A DNA stretch of 64,000 bases from Streptomyces umbrinus (GCF_030817415.1 NZ_JAUSZI010000002.1:3658001-3722000), one strand, 5' to 3'; counted from the stretch's first letter, positions 1-9,499 are shown. Notes: generated by a model not told the origin, from the letters alone. Program-made: numbers and translations.

Positions 1-86
1 ACTTGCCAGCCGGGCCCGTCTCCGCACCCCTGACCAGACCCACCGCGAACAACCCGTCGCGCACGAACCCACCACGCGCAACCAAT

Positions 87-99
87 TGACGGCCCGTCA
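87..99. promoter_or_regulatory. Perfect palindrome upstream of SDR gene, candidate operator
   Basis: TGACGG-C-CCGTCA is a perfect 13-bp inverted repeat 22 nt before the ATG of the short-chain dehydrogenase gene. Size and symmetry fit a TetR-type dimeric repressor site, but no regulator gene is in view and the match may be coincidental. Otherwise bases 1–121 hold no gene I can support. Confidence 0.35.
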
Positions 100-121
100 G
101 AAACCCTCGTACGGTCCCCTC

Positions 122-886
122 ATGCCCGTCACGGCGTACGACCTCACCGGACGCACCGCATTCGTCACCGGCGCGGCAAGCGGTATCGGCCGCGCCAGCG
201 CCGTACTGCTCGCGGAGGCAGGGGCCACCGTCCACTGCGCGGACCGCGACACCCAGGGCCTGGACGAGACAGCGGCCCTCATCAAGGACACGGGCGGTAC
301 CGCACACTCGCACCCCCTCGACGTCACCGACCGCGCCCAGCTCAAAGAGGCGGTCGCCACCTGCGAGCGCCTGGACGTCATGGCCGCGGTCGCCGGGATC
401 ATGCACAGCAGCCCGGTCCTGGAGACCCGCGACGAGGACCTCGACCGCGTACTCGGCGTCAATTTCAAGGGTGTTCTGTACGCCTGCCAGGAGGCGGCCC
501 TCGCGATGATCGCATCGGGCACGCGGGGCAGCATCGTCACGATGGCGTCCGGAGCCGTCGACACCGGCGGGCCGGGCCTGCTCTGCTACGGAGCAGCGAA
601 GGCAGCCGTCGTCCAGCTGACGAAGACCCTGGCGACGGAGATGGGCCCGCACGGCATCCGCGTCAACGCGGTCGCGCCGGGCTGGATCCGTACGCCCATG
701 ACCGACCGCCACGACGGCGAGGCCCAGGCGCGGACCGAGGGGTTCATGGCCCGGATGTCACCACTGGGCCGGGTCGGCGAGCCGGAGGACATCGCCCACG
801 CGGTCCTGCACCTCGCCTCCGAGGCTTCGTCGTTCACAACGGGGCAGATCCTCCGCCCCAACGGAGGCGTGGCAATGCCTTGGTAG
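122..886 (+). CDS. SDR family NAD(P)-dependent oxidoreductase
   Basis: A 254-residue classical short-chain dehydrogenase/reductase, probably a soluble cytoplasmic oxidoreductase acting on a carbonyl or alcohol; the substrate cannot be told. Visible motifs are the cofactor loop TGAASGIG near residue 17, a variant of the NNAG segment (AAVAG), the catalytic Ser in TMASGA, and YGAAK (Tyr/Lys pair) near residue 160. The C-terminus ends in the family-typical TTGQILRPNGG. An upstream in-frame TTG at 86 would add 12 residues, but the family core begins right after the ATG at 122, so that start was chosen although no strong ribosome site precedes it. It stands alone; the nearest downstream genes are on the other strand. 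Confidence 0.85.
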   Translation: MPVTAYDLTGRTAFVTGAASGIGRASAVLLAEAGATVHCADRDTQGLDETAALIKDTGGTAHSHPLDVTDRAQLKEAVATCERLDVMAAVAGIMHSSPVLETRDEDLDRVLGVNFKGVLYACQEAALAMIASGTRGSIVTMASGAVDTGGPGLLCYGAAKAAVVQLTKTLATEMGPHGIRVNAVAPGWIRTPMTDRHDGEAQARTEGFMARMSPLGRVGEPEDIAHAVLHLASEASSFTTGQILRPNGGVAMPW

Positions 887-979
887 CGAGGCACGGACGC
901 ACGCCCCCCGGCACAACACCCTCCCAGGAGCCGCCGCGAAACCATCCCTGAAGCCCTCTAAAGCCCTTCGTGAAGCCCC

Positions 980-1258
980 TCAGGAAGACCCCCCACGCCC
1001 CACAAGCGGCCCCCGCCACCTCCGCCAAGCCTCCGAAACGCGCCCCGCCCACTGATCCGACCCGGCCGCCCCCGCGGCTCGCCCCTTCGGCACACAGTGC
1101 ACCGGGAGCAGGCTCAGCCCCCACCCGCCGGCCGCGACCGCCCCCTCCAGCACGCCGGAGTCCGGCGCGAACGCCAGCCGCATCACGGCCCACCACCACA
1201 GCCCTCCAACGCCGAGAGCCAGCCCCCACCTGCCTATTCGCCCCATCCGCCCCGCCAT
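980..1258 (-). CDS. Small conserved-looking membrane protein
   Basis: A 92-residue frame starting at an ATG preceded by GGAGG with about 8 nt spacing. The N-terminal part holds one hydrophobic stretch (GLALGVGGLWWWAVMRLA) followed by a second apolar segment (GAVAAGGWGLSLLPVHCV), and a basic C-terminus rich in Arg/Trp. It looks like a small inner-membrane protein, and similar proteins are remembered from this chromosomal spot in other Streptomyces, but no function is known to me. In-frame codons upstream allow a longer frame, but the ribosome site supports this start. The 186 bases between it and the Dps gene show nothing else. Confidence 0.5.
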   Translation of the reverse strand: MAGRMGRIGRWGLALGVGGLWWWAVMRLAFAPDSGVLEGAVAAGGWGLSLLPVHCVPKGRAAGAAGSDQWAGRVSEAWRRWRGPLVGRGGSS

Positions 1259-1444
1259 GGCACCACCTCCAGCCGGACGCCCGACGCTAGACCGCCGAGT
1301 TAACCCATCGACAGGGCGCATCGACACGAACAGGGCGCCCGGCGCACACCACCAGCGCCCGCCCCACAACCGCACACCCAAAGCCGAAGCCGAAGCCGAG
1401 CCCAACCCCACAGCCACAGCCTGCATAACCCGGCAGAGCCAACC

Positions 1445-1915
1445 TCACCCGTTCTCCGCCTGGAACATCCAGTGATGCTTCTCAAGATCCGCGGTGATCC
1501 CGATGAAGATGTCCTGACTCACCGGATCCGCCTCCCCAGTAGCCCCGACCCGCTCCCGCATCCGCTCGATGACGGCCGCGAGCGCGTCCACGAGCGCCCC
1601 CACCGCGTCGGTGTCCTTCACCCACCCGTCCGGCGTGACCCCGATACCGCTGCTGGTCGCGACCGTCGCGGCACGTCCGTCCGGCGAGACCCCGAGCGTG
1701 GAGGCACGCTCGGCCACGGTGTCGGAGTGCAGCCGGGCGGTGTCCACGACCTCGTCGAGCTGAAGATGGACGGACCGGAAGCGTGGCCCGACCACGTTCC
1801 AGTGAATCTGCTTCGCCACGAGCGACAGATCCACCAGATCGACCAGCGCACCCTGCAGCGCCTCGGACACGGTCTTCAGATCGGCATCGGACAACGGGCT
1901 CTTCACTACGTACAT
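1445..1915 (-). CDS. dps: Dps-family DNA-binding ferritin-like protein
   Basis: A 156-residue Dps (DNA-protection-during-starvation) protein, which forms dodecamers that oxidise and store iron with peroxide and compact the nucleoid. The inter-subunit ferroxidase signature is visible as KQIHWNVVGPRF followed by HLQLDEVVDTARLHSDTVAER. Two ATGs lie close together; GGAGG touches the first (1921), so the second (1915), six nt from GGAGG, is the likelier start. There is no Lys-rich N-terminal tail, so DNA binding may be weak or use another surface. Position next to clgR corresponds to the DpsB locus of S. coelicolor as I remember it. The 296 bases upstream to clgR contain only a possible hairpin. 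Confidence 0.92.
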   Translation of the reverse strand: MYVVKSPLSDADLKTVSEALQGALVDLVDLSLVAKQIHWNVVGPRFRSVHLQLDEVVDTARLHSDTVAERASTLGVSPDGRAATVATSSGIGVTPDGWVKDTDAVGALVDALAAVIERMRERVGATGEADPVSQDIFIGITADLEKHHWMFQAENG

Positions 1916-2110
1916 GGACATCCTCCGGTCAGCACGACCCCCGGCTTCCGCCCCCGCTCCTCCACCATGGCCGCCCCGACCACTACCGGCAAACGCTGAC
2001 AAACCCACCACACCGCCAAGCCGGGCCACCAAGCCACACCACCGAGCCGCGCCACCGCCATCAGCCACAACCCCCACGCCACGCCCCGGCTTCGACCCCC
2101 GCCCACGCAA

Positions 2111-2164
2111 GAGCCCCGACCGCCCCCCTCCAGGTCTCCCCGGAGAAGGCCCCGGCCGGGGCTC
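2111..2164 (-). terminator. Possible terminator after clgR
   Basis: GAGCCCCG and CGGGGCTC arms about 30 nt apart, with a nested perfect palindrome CCCCGGCCGGGG, lie 48 nt beyond the clgR stop. There is no U-tract, as is usual in Streptomyces, so the call is tentative. Confidence 0.3.
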
Positions 2165-2211
2165 TCACACAGTTCTTCGCATCTCAGCTCGCGGGCGCGA
2201 GCCCGTGAGCG

Positions 2212-2586
2212 TCAGGCGGCGACGACGTCGACCGCCTCCGCAGGCGCCTTGATGGTCACCCGTTCCGGCGGCACACCGGTCACCGATACGGAATTGAGCC
2301 TCGGGCGCACCGGTGTGGGCACAGGCTCGGTAGCCGCTGCCGACCGGGCCAGCTCGGCGAGTGCGAGCTCGTCGCTCACTTCCCGCATGAGCTCGGACAT
2401 CCGTACGTCCAGCGCGTCGCAGATAGCGGAAAGCAGCTCAGAGGAAGCCTCTTTCTGCCCCCGCTCCACCTCGGAAAGATAGCCGAGTGAAACTCGGGCG
2501 GACGAGGAGACTTCGCGCAGAGTACGGCCCTGGCGCTGGCGCTGCCGACGCAGCACGTCACCAAGCAGGCGACGGAGCAGAATCAT
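2212..2586 (-). CDS. clgR: XRE-family activator of clp/lon protease genes (ClgR)
   Basis: A 124-residue helix-turn-helix regulator. The HTH covers roughly residues 10–65 ([20 protein letters not shown] with GQKEASSE after it). Location beside cinA–pgsA–ftsK is the conserved actinobacterial clgR position, and the gene family activates clpP1P2, clpC and lon. The chain ends in Val-Val-Ala-Ala; in S. lividans ClgR the last two alanines are a ClpP-dependent degron, so this protein is probably itself unstable, giving feedback. The start at 2586 has GGAGG nine nt upstream; an upstream in-frame ATG at 2619 has no such support. It sits 109 nt after cinA on the same strand. Confidence 0.88.
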   Translation of the reverse strand: MILLRRLLGDVLRRQRQRQGRTLREVSSSARVSLGYLSEVERGQKEASSELLSAICDALDVRMSELMREVSDELALAELARSAAATEPVPTPVRPRLNSVSVTGVPPERVTIKAPAEAVDVVAA

Positions 2587-2695
2587 CGGTGGCTCCCTCC
2601 TCGGACCGCGTAGCCGCATCCTTCTCGCCCCACCGTACCGCCTTGCGCCGCGGCCGTGCGGGGAGCGATGTCGTGTTCACTCAGGGCTGCAAACA

Positions 2696-3241
2696 TCAAA
2701 ACCCCCCGTTCTGTTCCGTATCCTGTGCCCGCTCATTCTCAGTGAGTTCGCCCACAAGCTGCTCCAGAAGCAGTGCGAGCACGCTCCGTACACTCTCCAT
2801 ACGGATTTCCGTCCGGGAGCCGTTCAACCGCAACGCCACCACTTTCCCGCCAAGAACGCCTTCGCCGGACGCGCTCTGCGGCCCGTCCACGGCAACGAAA
2901 ACCGTGCCGACGGGCTGTCCGTCCTGGGGTTCGGGGCCGGCGACACCGGTGGTCGCGATGCCCCAGTCCGCGCCGAGCACCTTGCGGGCGCCGACCGCCA
3001 TCTGTGCCGCGACCTGCGGATCCACCGCTCCACGCTGATCCAGCAGAGTGGCGTCGACGCCGAGTACATCGCGCTTGAGATCGGTGGCGTACGCGGTCAC
3101 CGAGCCGCGGAATGCCTTGGAGGCTCCGGGCACCGCCGCGAGGTCCGCCGCCACCAGACCGCCGGTGAGCGACTCGGCGACAGCGAGCGTCTCGCCCCTC
3201 ACCGTGAGTAGTCGCAGCACTTCGGCGGCCGTTGAGGTCAC
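2696..3241 (-). CDS. cinA: CinA C-terminal domain protein, NMN amidohydrolase
   Basis: A 181-residue single-domain CinA/PncC protein, expected to deamidate nicotinamide mononucleotide to NaMN in pyridine nucleotide recycling. Family motifs are AVAESLTGGLVAADL near the N-terminus, FRGSVTAYATDLKRDVLGV, and the ATTGVAGPEPQDGQPVGTVF block. It lacks the N-terminal molybdopterin-binding (COG1058) domain of two-domain CinA, which is normal for Streptomyces. Its ATG overlaps the pgsA stop in ATGA, implying translational coupling. Confidence 0.9.
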   Translation of the reverse strand: MTSTAAEVLRLLTVRGETLAVAESLTGGLVAADLAAVPGASKAFRGSVTAYATDLKRDVLGVDATLLDQRGAVDPQVAAQMAVGARKVLGADWGIATTGVAGPEPQDGQPVGTVFVAVDGPQSASGEGVLGGKVVALRLNGSRTEIRMESVRSVLALLLEQLVGELTENERAQDTEQNGGF

Positions 3242-4002
3242 GCTTCCGCCTCCTCGGCGGCGGCCTTCCGCTCGGCCAGTCCCTGGCGCCGCAGCACAAT
3301 GGCCTGTCTCACATAGTCGAGTCCGGTGACGACGGTCAGGGCGACCGCCACAGCCATCACCCAGAACCTCAGGGTCGCCAGGGGCCCCGTCAGCGCCAGG
3401 ACGTACATCCCGACGGCCACTCCCTGCGTCAGCGTCTTTATCTTGCCGCCGCGGCTGGCGGGGATCACGCCGTAGCGGATCACCACGAAGCGCAGCAGGG
3501 TGATTCCGAGCTCACGCCCGAGGATCACGCCCGTCACCCACCACGGCAGATCGCCTAGCGAGGACAGACAGATGAGCGCCGCTCCCATGATCGCCTTGTC
3601 GGCGATCGGGTCGGCGATCTTCCCGAAGTCGGTGACGAGGTTGTACGTACGGGCCAGATGGCCGTCGAAGACGTCCGTGATCATGGCTACGGCGAAGGCC
3701 GCCCAGGCCCAGGCCCGCCACACGGGGTCGTATCCGCCGTCGGCCAGCATCAGCGCCACGAAGCCCGGCACGAGTACGAGCCGGAGCATGGTGAGGAGGT
3801 TGGCGACGTTCCACAGGCTGGCCTGGTTGACGGCCGCGGCGCTCAGCTTCGCGCTACGCGGTGTCTTCGAGCCCTGGGCGCCGGTGGCACCTGTACCGGA
3901 GGTTCCGGAGGTTCCCTTGCCGGAAGCGCTGGAGGCGCCGGCAGCACCGCGCGTACCGGGCGCACCGGGGCCGCCCGCCGCGGATGCCGGGACTCCGGTC
4001 AT
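3238..4002 (-). CDS. pgsA: CDP-diacylglycerol–glycerol-3-phosphate 3-phosphatidyltransferase
   Basis: A 254-residue integral membrane CDP-alcohol phosphatidyltransferase making phosphatidylglycerophosphate for PG/cardiolipin synthesis. The catalytic signature D-x2-DG-x2-AR-x8-G-x3-D-x3-D is complete (DVFDGHLAR … GKIADPIAD). Several apolar segments follow. The first ~60 residues are a low-complexity Gly/Ala/Ser/Thr-rich cytoplasmic extension not needed in the core family. The start at 4002 has GAGGAGG seven nt upstream and overlaps the rimO stop by ATGA; the stop overlaps cinA the same way. Confidence 0.9.
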   Translation of the reverse strand: MTGVPASAAGGPGAPGTRGAAGASSASGKGTSGTSGTGATGAQGSKTPRSAKLSAAAVNQASLWNVANLLTMLRLVLVPGFVALMLADGGYDPVWRAWAWAAFAVAMITDVFDGHLARTYNLVTDFGKIADPIADKAIMGAALICLSSLGDLPWWVTGVILGRELGITLLRFVVIRYGVIPASRGGKIKTLTQGVAVGMYVLALTGPLATLRFWVMAVAVALTVVTGLDYVRQAIVLRRQGLAERKAAAEEAEA

Positions 4003-5489
4003 CTGGCCGCCTCCTCTGTACATGCGAGCGAGCCCGGGAGCGGCTCGGCCACCAGGTCGACACCTTCCGTACCGACCACCTTCGCCTCGACCATACGGCC
4101 GACGGTGAGACCTTCGCCGCTTGTGAACAGCACCTGGCCGTCGGTCTCGGGCGCCTGGTGCGCGGCACGGCCGTACGCGGGCTCCTCCTCGCCGTCGGTG
4201 CCGGCGGAGCCCAGGGACTCGACCAGCACCTGCAGGGTCTCCCCGACGCGCTCCTCCGCCCGCTGGGAGACCAGCTCCTCGGCGAGCCGGGACACGCGCG
4301 CGAGACGCTCGGCGACGACGTCCTCGTCCAGCTTGTTCTCGTACGTCGCCGCTTCGGTGCCGTCCTCGTCGGAGTACCCGAAGACGCCGATGGCGTCCAG
4401 CCGCGCGCCGGTCAGGAAGCGCTCCAGCTCCGCCAGGTCGTCCGCGGTCTCGCCGGGGAAGCCCACGATGAAGTTGGACCGCACACCGGCCTGCGGGGCC
4501 TTGGAGCGAATCGTGTCGAGCAGCTGCAGGAACTGGTCGGTGCTCCCGAAGCGCCGCATCGCGCGCAGCACACCGGGGGCGGAGTGCTGGAAGGACAGGT
4601 CGAAGTAGGGCGCGATCTTCGGGGTCGAGGTCAGTACGTCGATGAGCCCGGGCCGCATCTCGGCGGGCTGGAGGTAGCTGACCCGCACCCGCTCGATCCC
4701 GTCGACGTCGGCGAGCTCGGGCAGCAGGGTCTCCAGGAGGCGGATGTCGCCGAGGTCCTTGCCGTACGAGGTGTTGTTCTCGGAGACCAGCATGACCTCC
4801 TTGACGCCCTGCTCGGCCAGCCAGCGCGTCTCTCCCAGGACGTCCGACGGCCGTCGCGAGATGAAGGAGCCGCGGAAGGACGGGATGGCGCAGAAGGAGC
4901 AGCGCCGGTCGCAGCCGGAAGCCAGCTTCACCGAGGCGACCGGTGAGCCGTCGAGTCGGCGGCGCAGGGGTGCGCGGGGGCCGGACTCCGGAGCGAGGCC
5001 TTCCGGAAGATCGACGGGAGCGTGCCCCGGAAGGGCGACCTCCGTGCCCGCACTCTGCCGCTCGGCCGGGCTGATCGGCAGCAGCTTGCGCCGGTCGCGC
5101 GGGGTGTGGGCGGCGTGGATTCCGCCGTTCAGGATGGTCTGGAGGCGGTCGGAGATGTCGGCATAGTCGTCGAAGCCGAGCACTCCGTCGGCCTCGGGAA
5201 GGGCCTCGGCGAGCTCCTTGCCGTACCGCTCGGCCATGCAGCCGACGGCCACGACGGCCTGCGTTCTCCCATGGCCCTTGAGGTCGTTGGCCTCCAGGAG
5301 GGCGTCGACGGAGTCCTTCTTGGCGGCCTCGACGAAGCCACAGGTGTTGACGACCGCGACGTCCGCGTTCTCGGCGTCCTCCACGAGGTGCCAGCCGTCC
5401 GCCTCCAAGCGGCCTGCGAGCTCCTCCGAGTCCACCTCGTTACGGGCGCAGCCAAGAGTGACGAGTGCGACGGTACGGCGTTCAGGCAT
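3999..5489 (-). CDS. rimO: Ribosomal protein S12 methylthiotransferase
   Basis: A 496-residue radical-SAM enzyme that methylthiolates an Asp of ribosomal protein S12. Domains in order: N-terminal UPF0004 domain beginning [18 protein letters not shown] with its cluster cysteines ([21 protein letters not shown]), the radical-SAM core with [15 protein letters not shown] (CxxxCxxC) near residue 200, and a C-terminal TRAM domain. A nonconserved insert around residues 150–180 precedes the radical SAM domain. The ATG at 5489 begins the family-conserved sequence; upstream codons encode no recognisable domain. Stop overlaps pgsA start. Confidence 0.93.
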   Translation of the reverse strand: MPERRTVALVTLGCARNEVDSEELAGRLEADGWHLVEDAENADVAVVNTCGFVEAAKKDSVDALLEANDLKGHGRTQAVVAVGCMAERYGKELAEALPEADGVLGFDDYADISDRLQTILNGGIHAAHTPRDRRKLLPISPAERQSAGTEVALPGHAPVDLPEGLAPESGPRAPLRRRLDGSPVASVKLASGCDRRCSFCAIPSFRGSFISRRPSDVLGETRWLAEQGVKEVMLVSENNTSYGKDLGDIRLLETLLPELADVDGIERVRVSYLQPAEMRPGLIDVLTSTPKIAPYFDLSFQHSAPGVLRAMRRFGSTDQFLQLLDTIRSKAPQAGVRSNFIVGFPGETADDLAELERFLTGARLDAIGVFGYSDEDGTEAATYENKLDEDVVAERLARVSRLAEELVSQRAEERVGETLQVLVESLGSAGTDGEEEPAYGRAAHQAPETDGQVLFTSGEGLTVGRMVEAKVVGTEGVDLVAEPLPGSLACTEEAAR

Positions 5490-5601
5490 GGGCTCAAGAC
5501 TACTTCGTCCCACTGACACCCCACGTCGACGGGGTTGGCCGATCTTGGCCAACCCCGTACCCGCATGCCCCTTGAGGTCGCTTCTCCGACCTCTGGGTCG
5601 C

Positions 5602-6444
5602 TCATCCGACCTCGGGGTCGCCCTTCGTGTACGTGAGGCGCTCGACCCCACCGGGCTGGAACTCGTCCTCGATCTTCTTGCCGTTGACGTAGAGCTGGAG
5701 CGCTCCGGCGTCACCGAGGACGAGGTCGATCTTCTCCTTGTCCTGGAAGGTCTTGGAGTCGCCCTGTTTCAGGAAGCCGTCGAAGAGCAGCCGGCCGTTG
5801 TGGTCCTTGGCGGAGATCCAGCTGCGCCCGTCGGGGGCGGTCACCTGGACGGTCACCTTGTCCTGCGGCGCGGCCGCGATGGCGCTGTCCGACGGGTCGG
5901 GCTTGGGATCGGCGGGCTTGGTGGGGGTCGGCTTGGTCTTGACGGGCTTGCTGGCGGTGGGCGTGGATCCCTCGGCGACCTGCGTCTTCGAGCCGTCCGA
6001 GTCGTCCTTGACCATCGTGAACCCGACGAAGCCGATCACCGCGACGATCGCGGCGACCATGGCGGCGGTCCAGTTGGGCCCCCGGCGCTCCGGACGGATC
6101 CGCTCGGCCTCGAACATCGGTGCCGCGGGGGTCGGCGCGGGCCGCCCGCCGTGATCACCGTCGTACTGGGCGAGCAGCGGCGCCGGATCGAGGTGAACGG
6201 CGCGCGCCAGCGTCTTCAGGTGACCGCGCGCGTACACGTCGCCGCCGCAGGGCGAGAAGTCGTCCTGTTCGATCGCGTGCACGATGGCGATGCGGACCCG
6301 GGTGGCGTTACTGACGTCGTCGACTGTCAGCCCCGCCGCGATGCGCGCCTGCTGCAGAGCACGGCCGATCGAAGGGCGATCACCCTTTTCGATGGGAGGC
6401 TCGTCCTGAGGGGAGTTGTCGTCAGGGGAGTTGCCGATGGACAC
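5602..6444 (-). CDS. RodZ-like HTH/DUF4115 membrane protein
   Basis: A 280-residue bitopic protein: a RodZ-type helix-turn-helix at about residues 20–85 ([19 protein letters not shown]), one transmembrane helix near residue 130 ([18 protein letters not shown]), a Pro/Lys/Thr-rich linker, and a C-terminal extracytoplasmic DUF4115 beta domain. The family couples the MreB cytoskeleton to envelope growth, though a Streptomyces role is less clear. Two GTG starts are possible; the one at 6444 has GAAAGG eight nt upstream, while 6471 (nine residues longer) has none. It lies between ftsK and rimO on the same strand, 112 nt from rimO. Confidence 0.85.
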   Translation of the reverse strand: MSIGNSPDDNSPQDEPPIEKGDRPSIGRALQQARIAAGLTVDDVSNATRVRIAIVHAIEQDDFSPCGGDVYARGHLKTLARAVHLDPAPLLAQYDGDHGGRPAPTPAAPMFEAERIRPERRGPNWTAAMVAAIVAVIGFVGFTMVKDDSDGSKTQVAEGSTPTASKPVKTKPTPTKPADPKPDPSDSAIAAAPQDKVTVQVTAPDGRSWISAKDHNGRLLFDGFLKQGDSKTFQDKEKIDLVLGDAGALQLYVNGKKIEDEFQPGGVERLTYTKGDPEVG

Positions 6445-6657
6445 GGGGGCGCCTTTCGAGCGTGTAGCCACCTGTGCTGGAGGTTCAGTCTAGGGGGGTT
6501 GCGAAAGGGTGGGGCAACCGGGCGGTGGGACTTTGTACGCCATCAGAACGGCTGGTCATCCTGATGGTGGGACACGTGCCTTTCCCTTCCCTCAACTTGA
6601 CGTGCGGCGAAGGGAAACGGTTGCTCACGGTTCCCTTACGGGTGAGTCACGTTCGAA

Positions 6658-6694
6658 TCACCCACGTGGCCCTGACGTGCTCACCCACGTGGCC
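6658..6694. repeat. 14-bp direct repeat in the ftsK–rodZ-like gap
   Basis: TCACCCACGTGGCC occurs exactly at 6658–6671 and 6681–6694, a 23-bp period (about two helical turns). The gap between the ftsK stop and the rodZ-like start is about 290 bp and also holds AAGGGAA/TTCCCTT arms around 6610–6637. It may be an operator for the rodZ-like gene; nothing else is visible in this gap. Confidence 0.4.
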
Positions 6695-6700
6695 GTGGCC

Positions 6701-6742
6701 CATCCGCAAGAGGAAACGGACTTCCCCGTTTCTCTACGGATG
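6701..6742 (-). terminator. Hairpin at the 3' end of ftsK
   Basis: CATCCG and GAGGAAACGG pair with CCGTTTCTC and CGGATG around a short loop. The stem includes the last sense codons and the TAG of ftsK, so termination and the coding end overlap. Confidence 0.55.
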
Positions 6743-9499
6743 AGCCTCCCCACGGATCACCGCGAGCACTCCGTCCAGCTCGTCAGGTTTCACAAGAACA
6801 TCACGTGCCTTGGAACCCTCGCTCGGACCGACGATGTTGCGGGACTCCATGAGGTCCATCAGCCGGCCGGCCTTGGCGAACCCGACGCGCAGCTTGCGCT
6901 GGAGCATCGAGGTCGACCCGAACTGCGTGGAGACGACCAGTTCGGCGGCCTGGCACAGCAGGTCGAGGTCGTCGCCGATGTCCTCGTCGATCTCCTTCTT
7001 CTGCTTGGTGCCCACGGTGACGTCTTCCCGGAAGACCGGCGCCATCTGGTCCTTGCAGTGCTGGACGACGGCCGCGACCTCGTCCTCGGTGACGAAGGCG
7101 CCCTGCATACGGGTCGGCTTGTTCGCCCCCATCGGCAGGAAGAGCCCGTCGCCCTTGCCGATCAGCTTCTCGGCGCCGGGCTGGTCGAGGATGACCCGCG
7201 AGTCCGCGAGCGACGACGTGGCGAAGGCGAGCCGCGAGGGCACGTTCGCCTTGATCAGCCCGGTGACGACGTCCACGGAGGGCCGCTGTGTGGCGAGCAC
7301 CAGGTGGATGCCTGCCGCGCGCGCGAGCTGCGTGATACGCACGATCGAGTCCTCGACGTCCCTCGGCGCGACCATCATCAGGTCGGCGAGCTCGTCGACG
7401 ATCACCAGCAGATACGGATAGGTCTTGAGCTCCCGCTCGCTGCCTTCCGGCGTCTTGAGCTTGCCGTCGCGGATGGCCTGGTTGAAGTCGTCGATGTGCC
7501 GGTACCCGAACGCCGCCAGGTCGTCGTACCGCAGATCCATCTCCCGTACGACCCACTGCAGAGCCTCGGCGGCCCGCTTCGGGTTGGTGATGATCGGCGT
7601 GATGAGGTGCGGGATGCCCTCGTACGCGGTCAGCTCGACGCGCTTGGGGTCGACGAGGACCATGCGTACGTCCTCGGGGGTCGCGCGGACCATGACGGAC
7701 GTAATCAGGCAGTTAATGCATGAGGATTTACCGGAACCGGTCGCTCCGGCCACCAGGACGTGCGGCATCTTCGCCAGGTTGGCCATCACATAGCCGCCCT
7801 CGACGTCCTTGCCGAGCGCCACGAGCATCGGGTGGTCGTCCTCGGCCGCGTCCGCGAGGCGCAGCACATCGCCCAGGTTGACCATCTCGCGGTCGGTGTT
7901 GGGGATCTCGATGCCGACCGCGGACTTGCCGGGGATCGGGCTGATGATCCGCACGTCAGGGCTGGCGACGGCGTACGCGATGTTCTTGGCGAGCGCCGTG
8001 ATCCGCTCGACCTTCACTGCGGGGCCGAGCTCGACCTCGTACCGCGTGACCGTCGGGCCGCGGGTGAAGCCGGTGACGGCGGCGTCGACCTTGAACTCCA
8101 TGAAGACGTTCGTGAGGGAGGCGACCACCGCGTCGTTGGCGGCACTGCGCGTCTTGCCGGGGCCGCCGCGCTCCAGGAGGTCGAGCGACGGCAGGGAGTA
8201 GGTGATGTCTCCGGAGAGCTGCAGTTGCTCCGCGCGCGGAGGCAGGTCACGCGCCGTCTCGGGCGCGGGTTTGGTCAGGTCGGCGACCTCGGCCTTGAGC
8301 ATCTCCTGCTTGGGCCTGGCGCCCTTGGTCCCCTTGGCGCGCGCGGCGGGCACCGGCGTCGGCTCCCCGCGCCCGCCCGTGTCCTGTCCGCCTGTGTCCT
8401 GACGGTCCCCGCGGTCCGCACCGACGCCCTGCGTCAGATCGGCCACCAGCGCGCTGGGCGGCATCCCGTGCATCACGGCACCGTCGAGCGCCGCCGCGGC
8501 GGCAGCGGCCACGTCCACGGCGTCCATGGGCCTGTCCAGCGCGGGCTGCTGCACGGCGGGCCGCCGACGGCGGCTCCGGCGCTCGGAGAGCGCCTCCTGC
8601 TCGGCACTGTCCGGGTCGTACTCCTCGGGCGCCACCCGGCGCCGCCGGGGGCTCGCGGGCAGCGCCTCGCGCCACTGGTCGTCGTAGCGCTCGTCGTCCT
8701 CGCCGAATTCGTCGTCCGTCTCACGAGGGTGTACGAGACCGAGCCGGGCACCCAGCATGCGCAGCCGCTGCGGAATGGCGTTGACCGGTGTCGCGGTGAC
8801 CACCAGCAGCCCGAAGACCGTGACCAGCGCAAGAAGCGGTACGGCGAGGACCTCGCCCATCGTGTACGTCAGCGGTGTCGCCGCACCCCAGCCGATGAGC
8901 CCGCCCGCGTCCCTTATCGCCTGCATGCCGTCGCTGCGCGCGGGCGCCCCGCAGGCGATGTGGACCTGGCCGAGCACACCGATGACGAGCGCGGAAAGAC
9001 CGATCACGATACGGCCGTTGGCCTCGGGCTTCTCCGGGTGCCGGATGAGGCGCGCGGCGATGACCCCGAGCAGTATCGGCACGAGCAGGTCGAGGCGGCC
9101 GAAGGCACCGGTCACCAGCATCTCGACGAGGTCGCCCACGGGACCACGGAGGTTGGACCAGGTCCCGGCCGCGACAATCAGTGCCAGCCCGAGCAGCAGC
9201 AGCGCGAGACCGTCCTTCCGATGCGCCGGGTCGAGCCCCTTCGCGCCCCGCCCTATGCCGCGGAACACGGCGCCGACGGCGTGCGCGACCCCCAGCCACA
9301 GGGCGCGCACCAGCCTGTACACGCCCCCGGTCGGGTTGGGCGCCGGCTTCGGAGGCGCGGCTTTCTTGGCCGCGGCCTTCTTCGCGGGCGCCTTTTTCGC
9401 CGGGGCTTTCTTCGCGGGGGCCTTCTTCGCCGCAGCCTTCCTCGGTGCGGCCGCCTTCTTCGCGGGCGCCTTCTTGGCTGCGGACTGACGTGGGGCCAT
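6734..9499 (-). CDS. ftsK: FtsK/SpoIIIE DNA translocase
   Basis: A 921-residue septal DNA pump that moves chromosomes through closing septa during sporulation. Order: a 45-residue Lys/Ala-rich tail built on AKKAP repeats, four or five membrane helices (about 80–260), a charged linker, the RecA-like motor with Walker A GATGSGKSS and Walker B LLVIVDELADLMMVA, and a C-terminal winged-helix gamma domain (LVVSTQFGSTSMLQRKLRVG) that reads KOPS-like sequences. The ATG at 9499 starts the basic tail; the 12 codons further upstream add nothing conserved. Typical length for Streptomyces FtsK. Confidence 0.95.
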   Translation of the reverse strand: MAPRQSAAKKAPAKKAAAPRKAAAKKAPAKKAPAKKAPAKKAAAKKAAPPKPAPNPTGGVYRLVRALWLGVAHAVGAVFRGIGRGAKGLDPAHRKDGLALLLLGLALIVAAGTWSNLRGPVGDLVEMLVTGAFGRLDLLVPILLGVIAARLIRHPEKPEANGRIVIGLSALVIGVLGQVHIACGAPARSDGMQAIRDAGGLIGWGAATPLTYTMGEVLAVPLLALVTVFGLLVVTATPVNAIPQRLRMLGARLGLVHPRETDDEFGEDDERYDDQWREALPASPRRRRVAPEEYDPDSAEQEALSERRSRRRRPAVQQPALDRPMDAVDVAAAAAAALDGAVMHGMPPSALVADLTQGVGADRGDRQDTGGQDTGGRGEPTPVPAARAKGTKGARPKQEMLKAEVADLTKPAPETARDLPPRAEQLQLSGDITYSLPSLDLLERGGPGKTRSAANDAVVASLTNVFMEFKVDAAVTGFTRGPTVTRYEVELGPAVKVERITALAKNIAYAVASPDVRIISPIPGKSAVGIEIPNTDREMVNLGDVLRLADAAEDDHPMLVALGKDVEGGYVMANLAKMPHVLVAGATGSGKSSCINCLITSVMVRATPEDVRMVLVDPKRVELTAYEGIPHLITPIITNPKRAAEALQWVVREMDLRYDDLAAFGYRHIDDFNQAIRDGKLKTPEGSERELKTYPYLLVIVDELADLMMVAPRDVEDSIVRITQLARAAGIHLVLATQRPSVDVVTGLIKANVPSRLAFATSSLADSRVILDQPGAEKLIGKGDGLFLPMGANKPTRMQGAFVTEDEVAAVVQHCKDQMAPVFREDVTVGTKQKKEIDEDIGDDLDLLCQAAELVVSTQFGSTSMLQRKLRVGFAKAGRLMDLMESRNIVGPSEGSKARDVLVKPDELDGVLAVIRGEAHP

